Shown here: positions 1 through 7,811 of the stretch, in pieces
Layout of the letters: every line of letters starts with the position of its first letter
How positions within the stretch are numbered: position 1 is the stretch's first letter
Assembly (NCBI GenBank): GCA_050743265.1
Contig: JBOGEN010000114.1
Coordinates: forward strand, 16,778 to 80,777
Direction of reading: 5' to 3'
Source of the DNA: JBOGEN01 sp050743265
Lineage (GTDB): Bacteria > Actinomycetota > Actinomycetes > JBOGEN01
Length of the DNA: 64,000 bases
The notes under the pieces: generated by a model
The model's database searches: none
Seen by the model: the letters and a program-made list of their open reading frames with translations, nothing else
What the model was told of the DNA's origin: nothing
Position numbers and translations under genes: made by a program

Positions 1-54
1 ATGGTGCTGGGCTCCTGACACCGGCACGGCTCCTGAGGCCGGCGCCGCTCGCGC

Positions 55-567
55 TCACTCCTCCCCGGTACCGCGGCGTCGCATCCACCGGACGACGAGC
101 GGCAGCACGCTCAGCACGACGACGAGCCGCACCACGTGCATGCCGGCGACGAGGGCGCCGTCACCGTCGAGGCTGGTGACCGCGGCCACCATCTCGCCCA
201 CCCCACCGGGGACGAGGCCGAACACGGACTCGACGAGCCCGGTCTTGTGCGTCGTCCAGACTGCGAGCCCCAGGGCGATCCCGGCCGGGACGAGCACGAG
301 GACGACGAGCATCCCCGGCAGCAGGATCTCCCGGAAGTCGTGCAGCACGCGTGGCCCGAGGCGCGACCCCACGGCGCTCCCGACCGCGACCTGAGCGACG
401 AACACCCACCACCCGGGGAGCGTCCCGCCGCCCCCGACCGCGACGTGGAACAGCGACGAGCCGACGATCGCGCCCAGCAGCGGCGCGAGCGGCAGCCGCA
501 GGAGGCGTCCGGCCAGCGCACCGGCCCCACCACTGAGCAGCAGGCCGCCGAGCAACGGCGCGCTCAC
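55..567 (-). CDS. AbrB-family membrane protein, second half
   Basis: A 170-residue, strongly hydrophobic protein with about five membrane segments and a glycine-rich signature (LVPGGVGEMVAAV) followed by a conserved HVVR segment. This is typical of the AbrB duplication domain, named for its first link to ammonia monooxygenase regulation; its real role is unproven and probably transport. Classical family members are about 350 residues with two such domains, while here each domain has its own gene. The start is GTG at 567 with a GGGAGG ribosome site just upstream. It lies 25 bases after the sister gene and ends the operon. Confidence 0.8.
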   Translation of the reverse strand: MSAPLLGGLLLSGGAGALAGRLLRLPLAPLLGAIVGSSLFHVAVGGGGTLPGWWVFVAQVAVGSAVGSRLGPRVLHDFREILLPGMLVVLVLVPAGIALGLAVWTTHKTGLVESVFGLVPGGVGEMVAAVTSLDGDGALVAGMHVVRLVVVLSVLPLVVRWMRRRGTGEE

Positions 568-592
568 GGCGCCTCCCGCACGTCCTGGCCCG

Positions 593-1114
593 TCATGACG
601 GCCCCATCAGCGCGACGAGCACGGGCAGCGCGACGACGACGACCGCGACGACGCGGACCACGTGCACCGCGACCACGACACCGGTCCGCGCCCCGACCGT
701 CTCCGCCACCAGCGAGATCTCGCTGACCCCGCCGGGCGCGCAGGCGAGCAGCGCGGTCACGGGGTCGATGCCGTACCGCTTGACGAGGAGCATCGCGAGC
801 AGCACGTCCAGCAGCATCAGCGCAGCCACCGCGGCCAGCAGCGGGACGGCCAGGTGGAGCAGCGTGCTCAGGGCGGACGGTTCGAGCCTCACCCCCACGA
901 CGCAGCCGAGCAGCACCATCCCCGCTGTACGCAGCCCGACCGGGACAGGGCGACGTTCCCGGGCGCTGGCCACCGCCGCACTGCCCGCGACCGCGCCGAC
1001 GATGCCGCCGGCAGGCACATGCAGCAGGGTGAGCAGCGCCGCCCCGGCCAGACCGCCCGCGAGGGCGGGGAGCCCGGGGGGCATCCCGGACGGCAGCCGA
1101 AAGCGCCCGCTCAC
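593..1114 (-). CDS. AbrB-family membrane protein, first half
   Basis: A 173-residue membrane protein with the AbrB-type motif ACAPGGVSEISLVAE and a following HVVR segment. The start is taken as GTG at 1114 because it overlaps the stop of the upstream dehydrogenase in a GTGA tetramer; the open frame runs further upstream but only as an antisense-style artefact. With the next gene it forms a split version of the usual two-domain AbrB protein. Co-translation with a hydroxyacid dehydrogenase suggests that the pair moves an organic acid, but this is inferred from context only. Confidence 0.8.
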   Translation of the reverse strand: MSGRFRLPSGMPPGLPALAGGLAGAALLTLLHVPAGGIVGAVAGSAAVASARERRPVPVGLRTAGMVLLGCVVGVRLEPSALSTLLHLAVPLLAAVAALMLLDVLLAMLLVKRYGIDPVTALLACAPGGVSEISLVAETVGARTGVVVAVHVVRVVAVVVVALPVLVALMGPS

Positions 1115-2166
1115 GGGTCCGCCGGCGTCAGCCCGCCGAGGCTGCCCGGCCCCGGGGTGACGTCGGGGTCCAACAGCTCGTCGCGCGCGAGGCGCCCTTG
1201 CAAGTAGGCGTCCAGCTGGTCGGCGGCGATCGCCGCGAACTCGGTGAACACCTCCTCGACCGTCCAGCCCACGTGGGGGGTGAGGACGACGTTGGGCAGG
1301 GCCCACAGCGGGTGGTCGTGCGGTGGGGGTTCCTCGACGAGGACGTCCAGCCCGGCCGCGGCGAGTGGACCGTGCGTGAGGACGTCCACGAGCGCCGCCT
1401 CGTCGACAACGGCTCCGCGCGAGGTGTTGACCAGGACCGCGCCGGGCTTCATCGACGACAGCCGACCGCGGTCGAGCAGCCCTCGCGACTCGTCCGAGAG
1501 CTTGAGGTGGACCGTCACGACGTCGCTGGTCGCCAGCAGCGCGTCCAGCGGCAGCAGGGTCACTCCGTCAGGCACGGGGCGGCCGGACGGCGTCGCGAGA
1601 CCGTCCCGCTCGCCGGTGCGGTCCCAGGCCACGACGTCCATGCGGAACGCGGCGCCGAGCCCCGCGACCGTCCGCCCGTGGCGGCCCAGCCCGAGGATGC
1701 CGAGCCGGCGGCCGGTGAGCGTACGGCCGATGAGCGGCGACCATCGCCTGTCGGCTTGCTGTCGCGTGGCCTCACCGAGCCGACGCAGGCAGGCGATGGC
1801 GAGCATGACGGTGAGCTCGGCCACCGCCGGCCGGTTCGCCTGCATCCGGCGGCTGAGCGCGACCGGCACGCCGCGGCGGCGCAGCACCTCCGCGTCGACG
1901 TGGTACGCGTGGCCGCCGGTCTGCAGGAGCACATCGAGGCAGGGCAGCCGGGCGAGGGCGGCGGCGTCGAGCTGCGTCCGTTCGCGGATGGCGAGCAGCA
2001 CCCGGACGTCGGCCAGGTCGGCGTCGGCCACCTCGCCCAACGGGGCGTCGAGCACGGTGACGTCGGCGAGCTCACGCAGCCGCGCGGTACCCGGCGCCTG
2101 CCGGATGAGGCCCTCCCAGTCGTCCAGCACGAGCATGCGGGGGAGCCTGCGGCTCGGGGACGTCAC
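1111..2166 (-). CDS. D-2-hydroxyacid dehydrogenase, NAD(P)-dependent
   Basis: 351 residues of the D-isomer-specific 2-hydroxyacid dehydrogenase family, which interconverts 2-oxo and D-2-hydroxy acids. The Rossmann motif LGLGRHG lies near residues 158-164. The catalytic triad is visible as Arg250 (NTSRG), Glu278/279 (LVEEPP) and His298 (TPHVGW). The substrate cannot be read from sequence. The start is GTG at 2166, overlapping by GTGA with the stop of a small upstream gene, and the 3' end overlaps the first AbrB gene in the same way, so three genes form a tightly coupled unit. Confidence 0.9.
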   Translation of the reverse strand: MTSPSRRLPRMLVLDDWEGLIRQAPGTARLRELADVTVLDAPLGEVADADLADVRVLLAIRERTQLDAAALARLPCLDVLLQTGGHAYHVDAEVLRRRGVPVALSRRMQANRPAVAELTVMLAIACLRRLGEATRQQADRRWSPLIGRTLTGRRLGILGLGRHGRTVAGLGAAFRMDVVAWDRTGERDGLATPSGRPVPDGVTLLPLDALLATSDVVTVHLKLSDESRGLLDRGRLSSMKPGAVLVNTSRGAVVDEAALVDVLTHGPLAAAGLDVLVEEPPPHDHPLWALPNVVLTPHVGWTVEEVFTEFAAIAADQLDAYLQGRLARDELLDPDVTPGPGSLGGLTPADP

Positions 2167-2309
2167 AGCGGGGCCTCCGGGGTGAACAGGCCGGCGGGCA
2201 GGTCGATGTCGCTGTCAACGTGCAGCAAGCACCACATGTCCAGCATGCACCCGGCGTACACCGCGATCTTCCGCGGATCCGCCGGGGCGGCGGTCGTAGC
2301 GTCGTGCAC
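2163..2309 (-). CDS. Small conserved-looking protein, 48 residues, unknown function
   Basis: An open frame too short for routine gene calls. It begins with GTG at 2309 behind GAGGAG (spacing about five) and ends in a GTGA overlap with the dehydrogenase start. The product is soluble-looking, with a Cys-rich centre (AGCMLDMWCLLHVDSD) and a Pro-rich acidic tail. It sits 17 bases after the PrpF-like gene, so ribosome site, overlap and spacing all fit a real operon member. I do not recognise the family. The two Cys in GCMLDMWC could bind a metal or form a disulfide, but this is speculation. Confidence 0.6.
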   Translation of the reverse strand: MHDATTAAPADPRKIAVYAGCMLDMWCLLHVDSDIDLPAGLFTPEAPL

Positions 2310-2326
2310 GCGCTCTCCTCACGTTG

Positions 2327-3490
2327 CTAGGCCGGTCGCGTGTCTGCGCCCCCGAGCGTCTCGTCGGGGACCAGGGCCCAGCCCTCCATGAGCCGGCGTG
2401 CGGTGCGGTGGCCGGACACGGCGTCGACGGCCCAGCCCTCGGGCGTCAGGCGCGGGTGCGCCTCCATGGCCAGCACGCCCGCGGGGTGGCCGATCCGGGT
2501 GACGCCCGCTTCTGCCGGGGCGACGCGGTTCGCCACCGTGCCCTCGACCGCGGTGGCGACGGCGGTGCACAGCGCCCCGGTCAGGGGGTACGACCGATGG
2601 ACGCGGCCCATCGACATCATCGCGGCCCGCAGGCTCGTATCCGTCGCGACGACCTTCTCGCCGTCCGACGTCAGGTAGTCCCGCGGGGGGCCGACGAACG
2701 CGAGCTTGGGCACGGAGGGCACGTCCCGGGTCGCCTCGTCGGTGGTGGGGGCGATGCCGGCGAGGACGGACGCCTCGGCGCGCACGGCCTCGATGCGGGC
2801 CAGCAGCGCCGGGTCGGAGTCGATCTCGTCCGGGTGCTCCGCGCCGTCGAGGCCGAGGTCGGTCCAGCGGACGAACACGAGCGGGTTGGCGGCGTCGACG
2901 AGGGACACCTCGACGGTCCCCACGCCTGCCACGTCGAGCGTGTCCGTGACGTTGCCGGTCGGCAGGAGCCTGCCGGTGACCGCGCCCGCCGGCTCGACGT
3001 AGTCGAGGCGGATCTGCGCCCCGGAGCCCGGGACGCCGGGGATCTCGTAGTCGCCGACCGGGTCGTACCGCCCGTTCTTGGTCGGCACGTGCGCGACGAT
3101 CACCTTGCCGGTGTTCACGTTGAGGAATCGGACCGGCGTGACCGGGTCGGTGGCCTCGACGAGGCCTTCGTCCACGGCGAACGGGCCGACGGCGGAGGAG
3201 ATGTTGCCGCAGTTGCCGCGGCGGTCCACGAGTGGCTGGCCGATGGCGACCTGGCCGAAGTCGTACGACACGTCCACGCCGTGCGGCGCGCCGTCACCGA
3301 TGACGGCCACCTTGCTCGTCGTGGAGGTCGCCCCGCCGAGCCCGTCGACCTGGCGCCCGTACGGGTCAGGGCTGCCGTACGCCGCGAGGATGAACCGGTC
3401 GCGGACGACGGGGTCCTCCGGCAGGTCCTTCTCGTGGAAGAAGAGCCCCTTGCTCGTCCCACCGCGCATGATCACTGCCGGGACCCGCAT
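2327..3490 (-). CDS. PrpF-like isomerase (2-methylaconitate / 4-oxalomesaconate family)
   Basis: 387 residues of the PrpF family, diaminopimelate-epimerase-fold enzymes that shift double bonds in unsaturated polycarboxylates such as 2-methylaconitate, 3-methylitaconate or 4-oxalomesaconate. The family opening MRVPAVIMRGGTSKG is at the N-terminus, and the cysteine of RRGNCGNI is the expected catalytic position. The start is ATG at 3490, which matches the family opening and follows GGAGAGGG by seven bases; an upstream ATG at 3535 would add 15 atypical residues. No 2-methylcitrate genes lie nearby, so the substrate is open. Confidence 0.87.
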   Translation of the reverse strand: MRVPAVIMRGGTSKGLFFHEKDLPEDPVVRDRFILAAYGSPDPYGRQVDGLGGATSTTSKVAVIGDGAPHGVDVSYDFGQVAIGQPLVDRRGNCGNISSAVGPFAVDEGLVEATDPVTPVRFLNVNTGKVIVAHVPTKNGRYDPVGDYEIPGVPGSGAQIRLDYVEPAGAVTGRLLPTGNVTDTLDVAGVGTVEVSLVDAANPLVFVRWTDLGLDGAEHPDEIDSDPALLARIEAVRAEASVLAGIAPTTDEATRDVPSVPKLAFVGPPRDYLTSDGEKVVATDTSLRAAMMSMGRVHRSYPLTGALCTAVATAVEGTVANRVAPAEAGVTRIGHPAGVLAMEAHPRLTPEGWAVDAVSGHRTARRLMEGWALVPDETLGGADTRPA

Positions 3491-3579
3491 CCACTCACCC
3501 TCTCCGTCGAGCAGCGTCCACCAGGTTGCATACACCCTGCACTCAGCCTACCGGACGAACCGCGCGAAGCCGGGCGAAC

Positions 3580-3606
3580 CGGTCGGGCCGGCCCACCGGC
3601 CGACCG
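3580..3606 (-). terminator. GC-rich hairpin after the GH127 gene
   Basis: An inverted repeat of about 11 base pairs with one bulged G (arms 3580-3591 and 3596-3606, loop CCCA) lies some 40 bases past the GH127 stop on the minus strand. There is no clear T-run, so termination is likely but not certain. The rest of the gap up to the PrpF start shows nothing else. Confidence 0.4.
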
Positions 3607-3643
3607 GGCCCACCGCCCGAGCACCCGTCAGGCGTCGCACGAC

Positions 3644-5605
3644 TCACCGGCCGCTCACGCCGGTCGCGGGGACCCACACCCGCATCGCGCGCAGACCCCG
3701 CCCGGCCCACAGGGCATACGGGACGGCGACGAGGGACACGTCGCGCGCGGGCGCACCGCCAACCCCGGAGTGGCGCGCCCGGTACGTCTGGTCGCCCCAG
3801 CCGGCGACGTCGCGTACCGCACCGTCGAGCTCGAGCGTCACGCAACCACCGAGCAGGTCCTCGCGCGGGACGACCTTCGGGGTCGCGTCGGCCGAGACGA
3901 CCACGTCGTCGAGCCGGACGTGCTCCGGCTGGTCCACCTGCTCGAGGCAGTACACGAGCGGCCCGTACTCGAACGCCACGCAGCCGCGGACGGCGTCCAC
4001 CCGCGGGTGCGGCTCGACGACCCGCGGGGTGAGGTCCAGGTCGAGCACGGCCTCGTCGCCGACGGACCACGCGCGGTGGACGACCACGTACCCGCGCGCG
4101 TCCGGCACCACCGGCACGGCCTCACCCGCGACAGTCAGCGTCGGCGAGGTAGCCCACCCGGGCACCCGGAGCGCGAGGCTCCAGGGCTCGTCGCCGGTGT
4201 GCGTGACCGTGACCGCCACCCGCCCCGACCACGGGTACTCGGTGGCCACCCGGACCCCGACCTCGCGCCCGTCAGGCAGCGTGGTGGCGACGTCACCCGC
4301 GGCGTACTGGTGCACCTGGAGTCCCTGCTCGTCGGCCGTCGCCACGTACGTGTGCAGCGAGGACAGCAGCCGCATGAGGTTGGGCGGGCAACAGGCACAG
4401 TCGAACCAGGCGGCCCGTCCCACCATGTCGTGGCCGTGGCTCACGACACCGTCGACGTCGGCCGTGTCGCCCCTGGACGAGACGTCGCGGTGGCGCAGCG
4501 GGTTGACGTAGAAGAAGTGCCGCCCGTCGAGTGACGTGGACGCCGCGACGAGGTTGAACAGTGTGCGTTCGATCAGGTCGGCGTAGCGCGACTCACCGGT
4601 GACGAGCAGCAACCGCCACGACAGCATCACGCTCGCGATCCCAGCGCAGGTCTCGGCGTACGCGCGGTCCGGAGGCAGCTCGTACGGGTCCCCGAAGGAC
4701 TCGTCACGGTGCCGCGAGCCCTGGCCGCCGGTGACGTACGTCTTGGTGGCCACCGCGTGCTCCCACTGGCGGACCACGGCGTCGAGCAGCGTCCGGTCGC
4801 CCGTCTCGGTGTAGACGTCGACCACGCCCGCGGCGAGGTAGAGCGCACGGACGGCGTGCCCGCGGAACGTCGTGTCGTCGCGGACTGACACGTCGTCCTG
4901 GTAGTACGTGGAGCCGAAGCGGGACGGGCCGAGCACGCCGTGGCCACGGCGGTCGACCAACAGCCGGGCCAGCTCGAGGTAGCGGGGCTCTTCGGTGACC
5001 CGGTAGAGCTCGACCAGCGCGGTCTCGACCTCGGGATGGCCGCCGACGCCCTCGCGCCCGTCCGGGCCGAACGTCTCGTACGCGAGGTCGGCGAACCGGC
5101 GGGCCACGTCGAGCAGCGCGGTCTCCCCCGTGGCACGGACGTCGGCGACGGCGGCCTGGACGAGGTGGCCGAGGCAGTACAGCTCGTGCCCGAACGGGAG
5201 GTCGGTCCAGCGGGTCTCGCGACCCTGCTCGAACGCGCGGCTCTGGACGTGGCTGTCGAGGTAGCCGTCCTCGTCCTGGGCGTCGGCGAGCAGCCGGGTC
5301 GTGGCGCGGAGCCAGTCCCGCAGCCGCGGGTCGGCCGCTCGGCCGAGCTCCCAGGCGACACCCTCGAGCGTCTTGTGCACGTCGGAGTCGGCGAAGAGCA
5401 TCCCCCGGTACGGGCGGGCCGGCTCGCCACGCGCGACGTCCCGCAGGTTGTCGAGGTTTCCCGCCCGCTCGAGCCAGTCGAGCCCGTGCGGGATCGTCGC
5501 GTCTCTGTTCCGCTGCTGGCGCTCGCCCCAGAACCCACCCCGCAGGGTGACGTCGCCGAAACCGACAGGCCGGAGCACGGTCGTGTCCTGGCGGAGCGGT
5601 GCCAC
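3644..5605 (-). CDS. Glycoside hydrolase family 127 (beta-L-arabinofuranosidase type)
   Basis: About 653 residues, the usual length for GH127 (formerly DUF1680). These enzymes release beta-L-arabinofuranose using a zinc-bound cysteine nucleophile. The zinc/catalytic elements are present: the ETCAG motif near residue 319 and the CACCPPNLMR motif near residue 404, holding the nucleophile Cys and a second zinc Cys. There is no signal peptide, so it is probably intracellular and acts on imported oligosaccharides. The start chosen is GTG at 5605, after GGGAG, because a LacI-type operator lies just upstream; GTG at 5641 or 5653 would place the operator inside the gene. Confidence 0.9.
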   Translation of the reverse strand: MAPLRQDTTVLRPVGFGDVTLRGGFWGERQQRNRDATIPHGLDWLERAGNLDNLRDVARGEPARPYRGMLFADSDVHKTLEGVAWELGRAADPRLRDWLRATTRLLADAQDEDGYLDSHVQSRAFEQGRETRWTDLPFGHELYCLGHLVQAAVADVRATGETALLDVARRFADLAYETFGPDGREGVGGHPEVETALVELYRVTEEPRYLELARLLVDRRGHGVLGPSRFGSTYYQDDVSVRDDTTFRGHAVRALYLAAGVVDVYTETGDRTLLDAVVRQWEHAVATKTYVTGGQGSRHRDESFGDPYELPPDRAYAETCAGIASVMLSWRLLLVTGESRYADLIERTLFNLVAASTSLDGRHFFYVNPLRHRDVSSRGDTADVDGVVSHGHDMVGRAAWFDCACCPPNLMRLLSSLHTYVATADEQGLQVHQYAAGDVATTLPDGREVGVRVATEYPWSGRVAVTVTHTGDEPWSLALRVPGWATSPTLTVAGEAVPVVPDARGYVVVHRAWSVGDEAVLDLDLTPRVVEPHPRVDAVRGCVAFEYGPLVYCLEQVDQPEHVRLDDVVVSADATPKVVPREDLLGGCVTLELDGAVRDVAGWGDQTYRARHSGVGGAPARDVSLVAVPYALWAGRGLRAMRVWVPATGVSGR

Positions 5606-5628
5606 GGGTCCCGCTCCCGAGCTGGCGA

Positions 5629-5642
5629 TGTTAACGCTCACA
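5629..5642. promoter_or_regulatory. LacI-family operator upstream of GH127
   Basis: The sequence TGTTAACGCTCACA is an imperfect palindrome with the central CG step and TGT/ACA ends typical of LacI-family sugar repressors. It lies about 40 bases downstream of the predicted transcription start and just before the gene, where a bound repressor would act as a roadblock. No LacI-family gene is in the window. Confidence 0.6.
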
Positions 5643-5687
5643 TTGGGGTCCACTGCTGCCTGAGGGTGGGCGACGAGGGAACGCGTG

Positions 5688-5716
5688 ACGCTATGCCCGA
5701 CTTGTCCCGGTGTCAA
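5688..5716 (-). promoter_or_regulatory. Sigma-70-type promoter for GH127
   Basis: On the minus strand a perfect -35 TTGACA (5716-5711) is followed after exactly 17 bases by a -10 TAGCGT (5693-5688), which fits the actinobacterial TANNNT pattern. Transcription would start near 5680 and read through the operator into the GH127 gene. Confidence 0.65.
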
Positions 5717-5793
5717 AGGGTGTGCGGCTCGGCGTACGGGCGGCGGGCCAGCAAGGCTCCGGCCATGGCGCCTCGCGTGGCATCGCGTGCGTG

Positions 5794-6210
5794 TCACCGG
5801 TCGTCGATGCCGTGCAGGATCGGCTTCACGTCGACGACCGGCGTGCCGTCGAGTGCCTCGAGGTTCCGTACCCGGACCCGTACACCGTCGATGGCGACGA
5901 TCTCCACGCGATGCAGGCCGATGGGGTTCGGCCGGTCCGGCGAGCGCGTGCTGAACACGCCCTTCTCCGGCACGGTGGGGTCGCTCCGCGGATGCACGAC
6001 CAGCACGTCCCGTCGAGCACGGTCCAGCCACGTGAGCACGAGGACCTCGCTGCCTGCCTCCAGGTCGCGGGACGCCTCGGCTACGGCGTCCGAGAACACG
6101 AGCCACGCCTCCGGCGCGCCCTCGTCCCCCTGCTTGGGCGCGTCCTCCCGGTTCACCAGCGGCGACTCGACCCAGCCGATGGGGTGCAGCGCGTACGTCG
6201 GGTCGGTCAC
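5794..6210 (-). CDS. TrmO/TsaA-like (UPF0066) protein
   Basis: 138 residues with the compact beta-barrel family signature: the opening TYALHPIGWVESPL, a central GVFSTRSPDRPNPIGLH block and the ending LDGTPVVDVKPIL. Characterised members (TrmO) use S-adenosylmethionine to methylate the t6A37 modification of tRNA. The RSPDRPNPIGL block is the conserved SAM-site segment. This is a short single-domain form without the C-terminal extension seen in E. coli TrmO. The start is GTG at 6210 behind GAGGAGAG. The gene is unrelated in function to its glycosidase neighbours. Confidence 0.85.
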   Translation of the reverse strand: MTDPTYALHPIGWVESPLVNREDAPKQGDEGAPEAWLVFSDAVAEASRDLEAGSEVLVLTWLDRARRDVLVVHPRSDPTVPEKGVFSTRSPDRPNPIGLHRVEIVAIDGVRVRVRNLEALDGTPVVDVKPILHGIDDR

Positions 6211-6255
6211 GGCCTCTCCTCGCTTCCGCGGCGAACGGCCCGCGCTCGCCCTCTT

Positions 6256-6302
6256 GCCTGCCTGCCACGTCGCCTGCCTGCCAGGTCGCTGACCGCCACG
6301 TC
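6256..6302. repeat. 16-bp imperfect tandem repeat, about three copies
   Basis: Units GCCTGCCTGCCACGTC (6256-6271), GCCTGCCTGCCAGGTC (6272-6287) and a diverged 15-base third unit (6288-6302) lie head to tail upstream of the TrmO-like gene and before the GH5 remnant. The gap from 6211 to 6387 otherwise shows no gene. Confidence 0.7.
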
Positions 6303-6387
6303 GCCTGAAGACCGTCGTGGCCGGTCGAGAAGCAGATGGTGACAGAATCACCGAGTGCTGGCGCGCGACCTTGTCGAGACGTGTTAA

Positions 6388-7655
6388 CGCAGCACCGGCT
6401 ACCCGGCCACCGAGTCCCTGCAGCGGCACGCGCTGGCGAAGACCCTCGGTGAGGACCGTGTCCGGCTGTTCCTCGACCGCCTGCTCGACGTGCTCTTCAC
6501 GGACGAGGACGCCGCGTTCCTCGCCTCACTCGGGCTGAACTGTGTGCGTGTGCCGATGAACTACCGGCACTTCGAGGACGACATGGCGCCCTTCGTCCTC
6601 AAGGAGGAGGGGTTCGCCCGCCTCGACCGGGTCGTGGACACGTGCGCCCGGCACGGCCTCTACACGATCCTCGACCTGCACGCGCTCCCCGGCTTCCAGA
6701 ACCAGCACTGGCACAGCGACAACCCGACGCACTGGGCGTTCTTCTGGACGCACCGCCACTTCCAGGACCGGTCGTCCACCCGTGGGAGGCACTCGCCACG
6801 CGCTACCGCGACAACCCGTGGGTCGCCGGCTGCAACCCGATCAACGAGCCCGGGGACGTGAGCGGCCAGGTCATCGCCCCGTTCTACGACCGTCTCACCG
6901 GCCGTACGCGCGATCGACCCGCACCACGTGCTGTTCCTCGACGGCAACCGGTACTCGACCGAGTTCGGCATGTTCGGCGACCCGGCTCCGGACACGGTCT
7001 ACACCGTGCACGACTACGCGCTGCCCGGGTTCGTCGACGGCGGCCCGTACCCCGGCGAGTCCCGCGAACGGTACGTCGACAGGGACGTGGTCGAGAAGAC
7101 GTTCGTCTCGCGGACGGAGCACATGCGGCGCACCGGGACGCCGATCTGGGTCGGCGAGTTCGGGCCCGTCTACACCGGGGACCCTACCGGGACGCCCAGC
7201 GGTACCGGCTGCTCGCGGACCAGCTCGAGATCTACCGCCGGTACGAGGCGTCGTGGTCGCTGTGGACGTACAAGGACATCGGGCTGCAGGGTCTCGTCTC
7301 CGCCCGCGAGGACTCCCCGTACGTCCGCCGCATCGCGCCCGTGCTCGAGAAGAAGGCGCGCCTCGGCGTCGACTCGTGGGGCAGCGTGGACGACGGGGTA
7401 CGGCACATCCTCGACCCGGTCGAGCGGACGTTCGACGAGGAGTTCCCGGACTTCGACCCGTTCCCGTTCGGCCGCAAGAAGTGGGTGGACGTCCTCGTCC
7501 GGCACATCCTGCTGGCCGAGCCGCTGGTGGACGAGTTCGCCGCCAGCTTCGCGGACGCGTCCGACGAGGAGCTGCTGAGGCTCGCGGACTCGTTCGCGTT
7601 CACCGCCTGCGCCCGGCGGAGCGCGCTTACTCGCCCCGTCCAGCAGGGTCTCTGA
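6388..7655 (+). pseudogene. Decayed glycoside hydrolase family 5 gene
   Basis: GH5-type (cellulase-like) sequence is spread over two reading frames. The first frame is open from 6388, right after an in-frame TAA at 6385, and gives the TGYPATESLQRH and LNCVRVPMNYRHF blocks. A one-base loss near 6770 moves the match to another frame (WVAGCNPINEP, with the acid/base Glu). A shift near 6898 returns it to the first frame (VLFLDGNRY, WVGEFGP with the nucleophile Glu), and a loss near 7185 moves it back again to the end (SWSLWTYKDIGLQG). The N-terminus before TGYPATES is missing. With three shifts and a lost 5' end it cannot be expressed intact, while neighbouring genes are open. Confidence 0.85.
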
Positions 7656-7682
7656 CGGGGCACGGCCTCTCCGGAGTGTGTC

Positions 7683-7695
7683 CGGTTCATAACCG
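7683..7695. promoter_or_regulatory. Inverted repeat upstream of the MFS/amidohydrolase operon
   Basis: CGGTT-CAT-AACCG is a perfect 5-3-5 inverted repeat about 117 bases before the MFS start, in the only gap that can carry the promoter for this operon. It looks like an operator for an unidentified regulator. Confidence 0.45.
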
Positions 7696-7811
7696 TATGC
7701 GACTCTTGTTCCTGTTGCCTGCGCCATCACGGGGTGGAGCGGGCCCGGTCCCGTCCGGGCCGCCCTAGGAGGCCGCGTACCCCGCATCGCCCCCTCCTGT
7801 CAGGAGCTCCC

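Noticed and set aside
2327..3490. Assignment as prpF of the 2-methylcitrate cycle
   Set aside because: No prpB, prpC or acnD is present; only the family, not the pathway, is supported.
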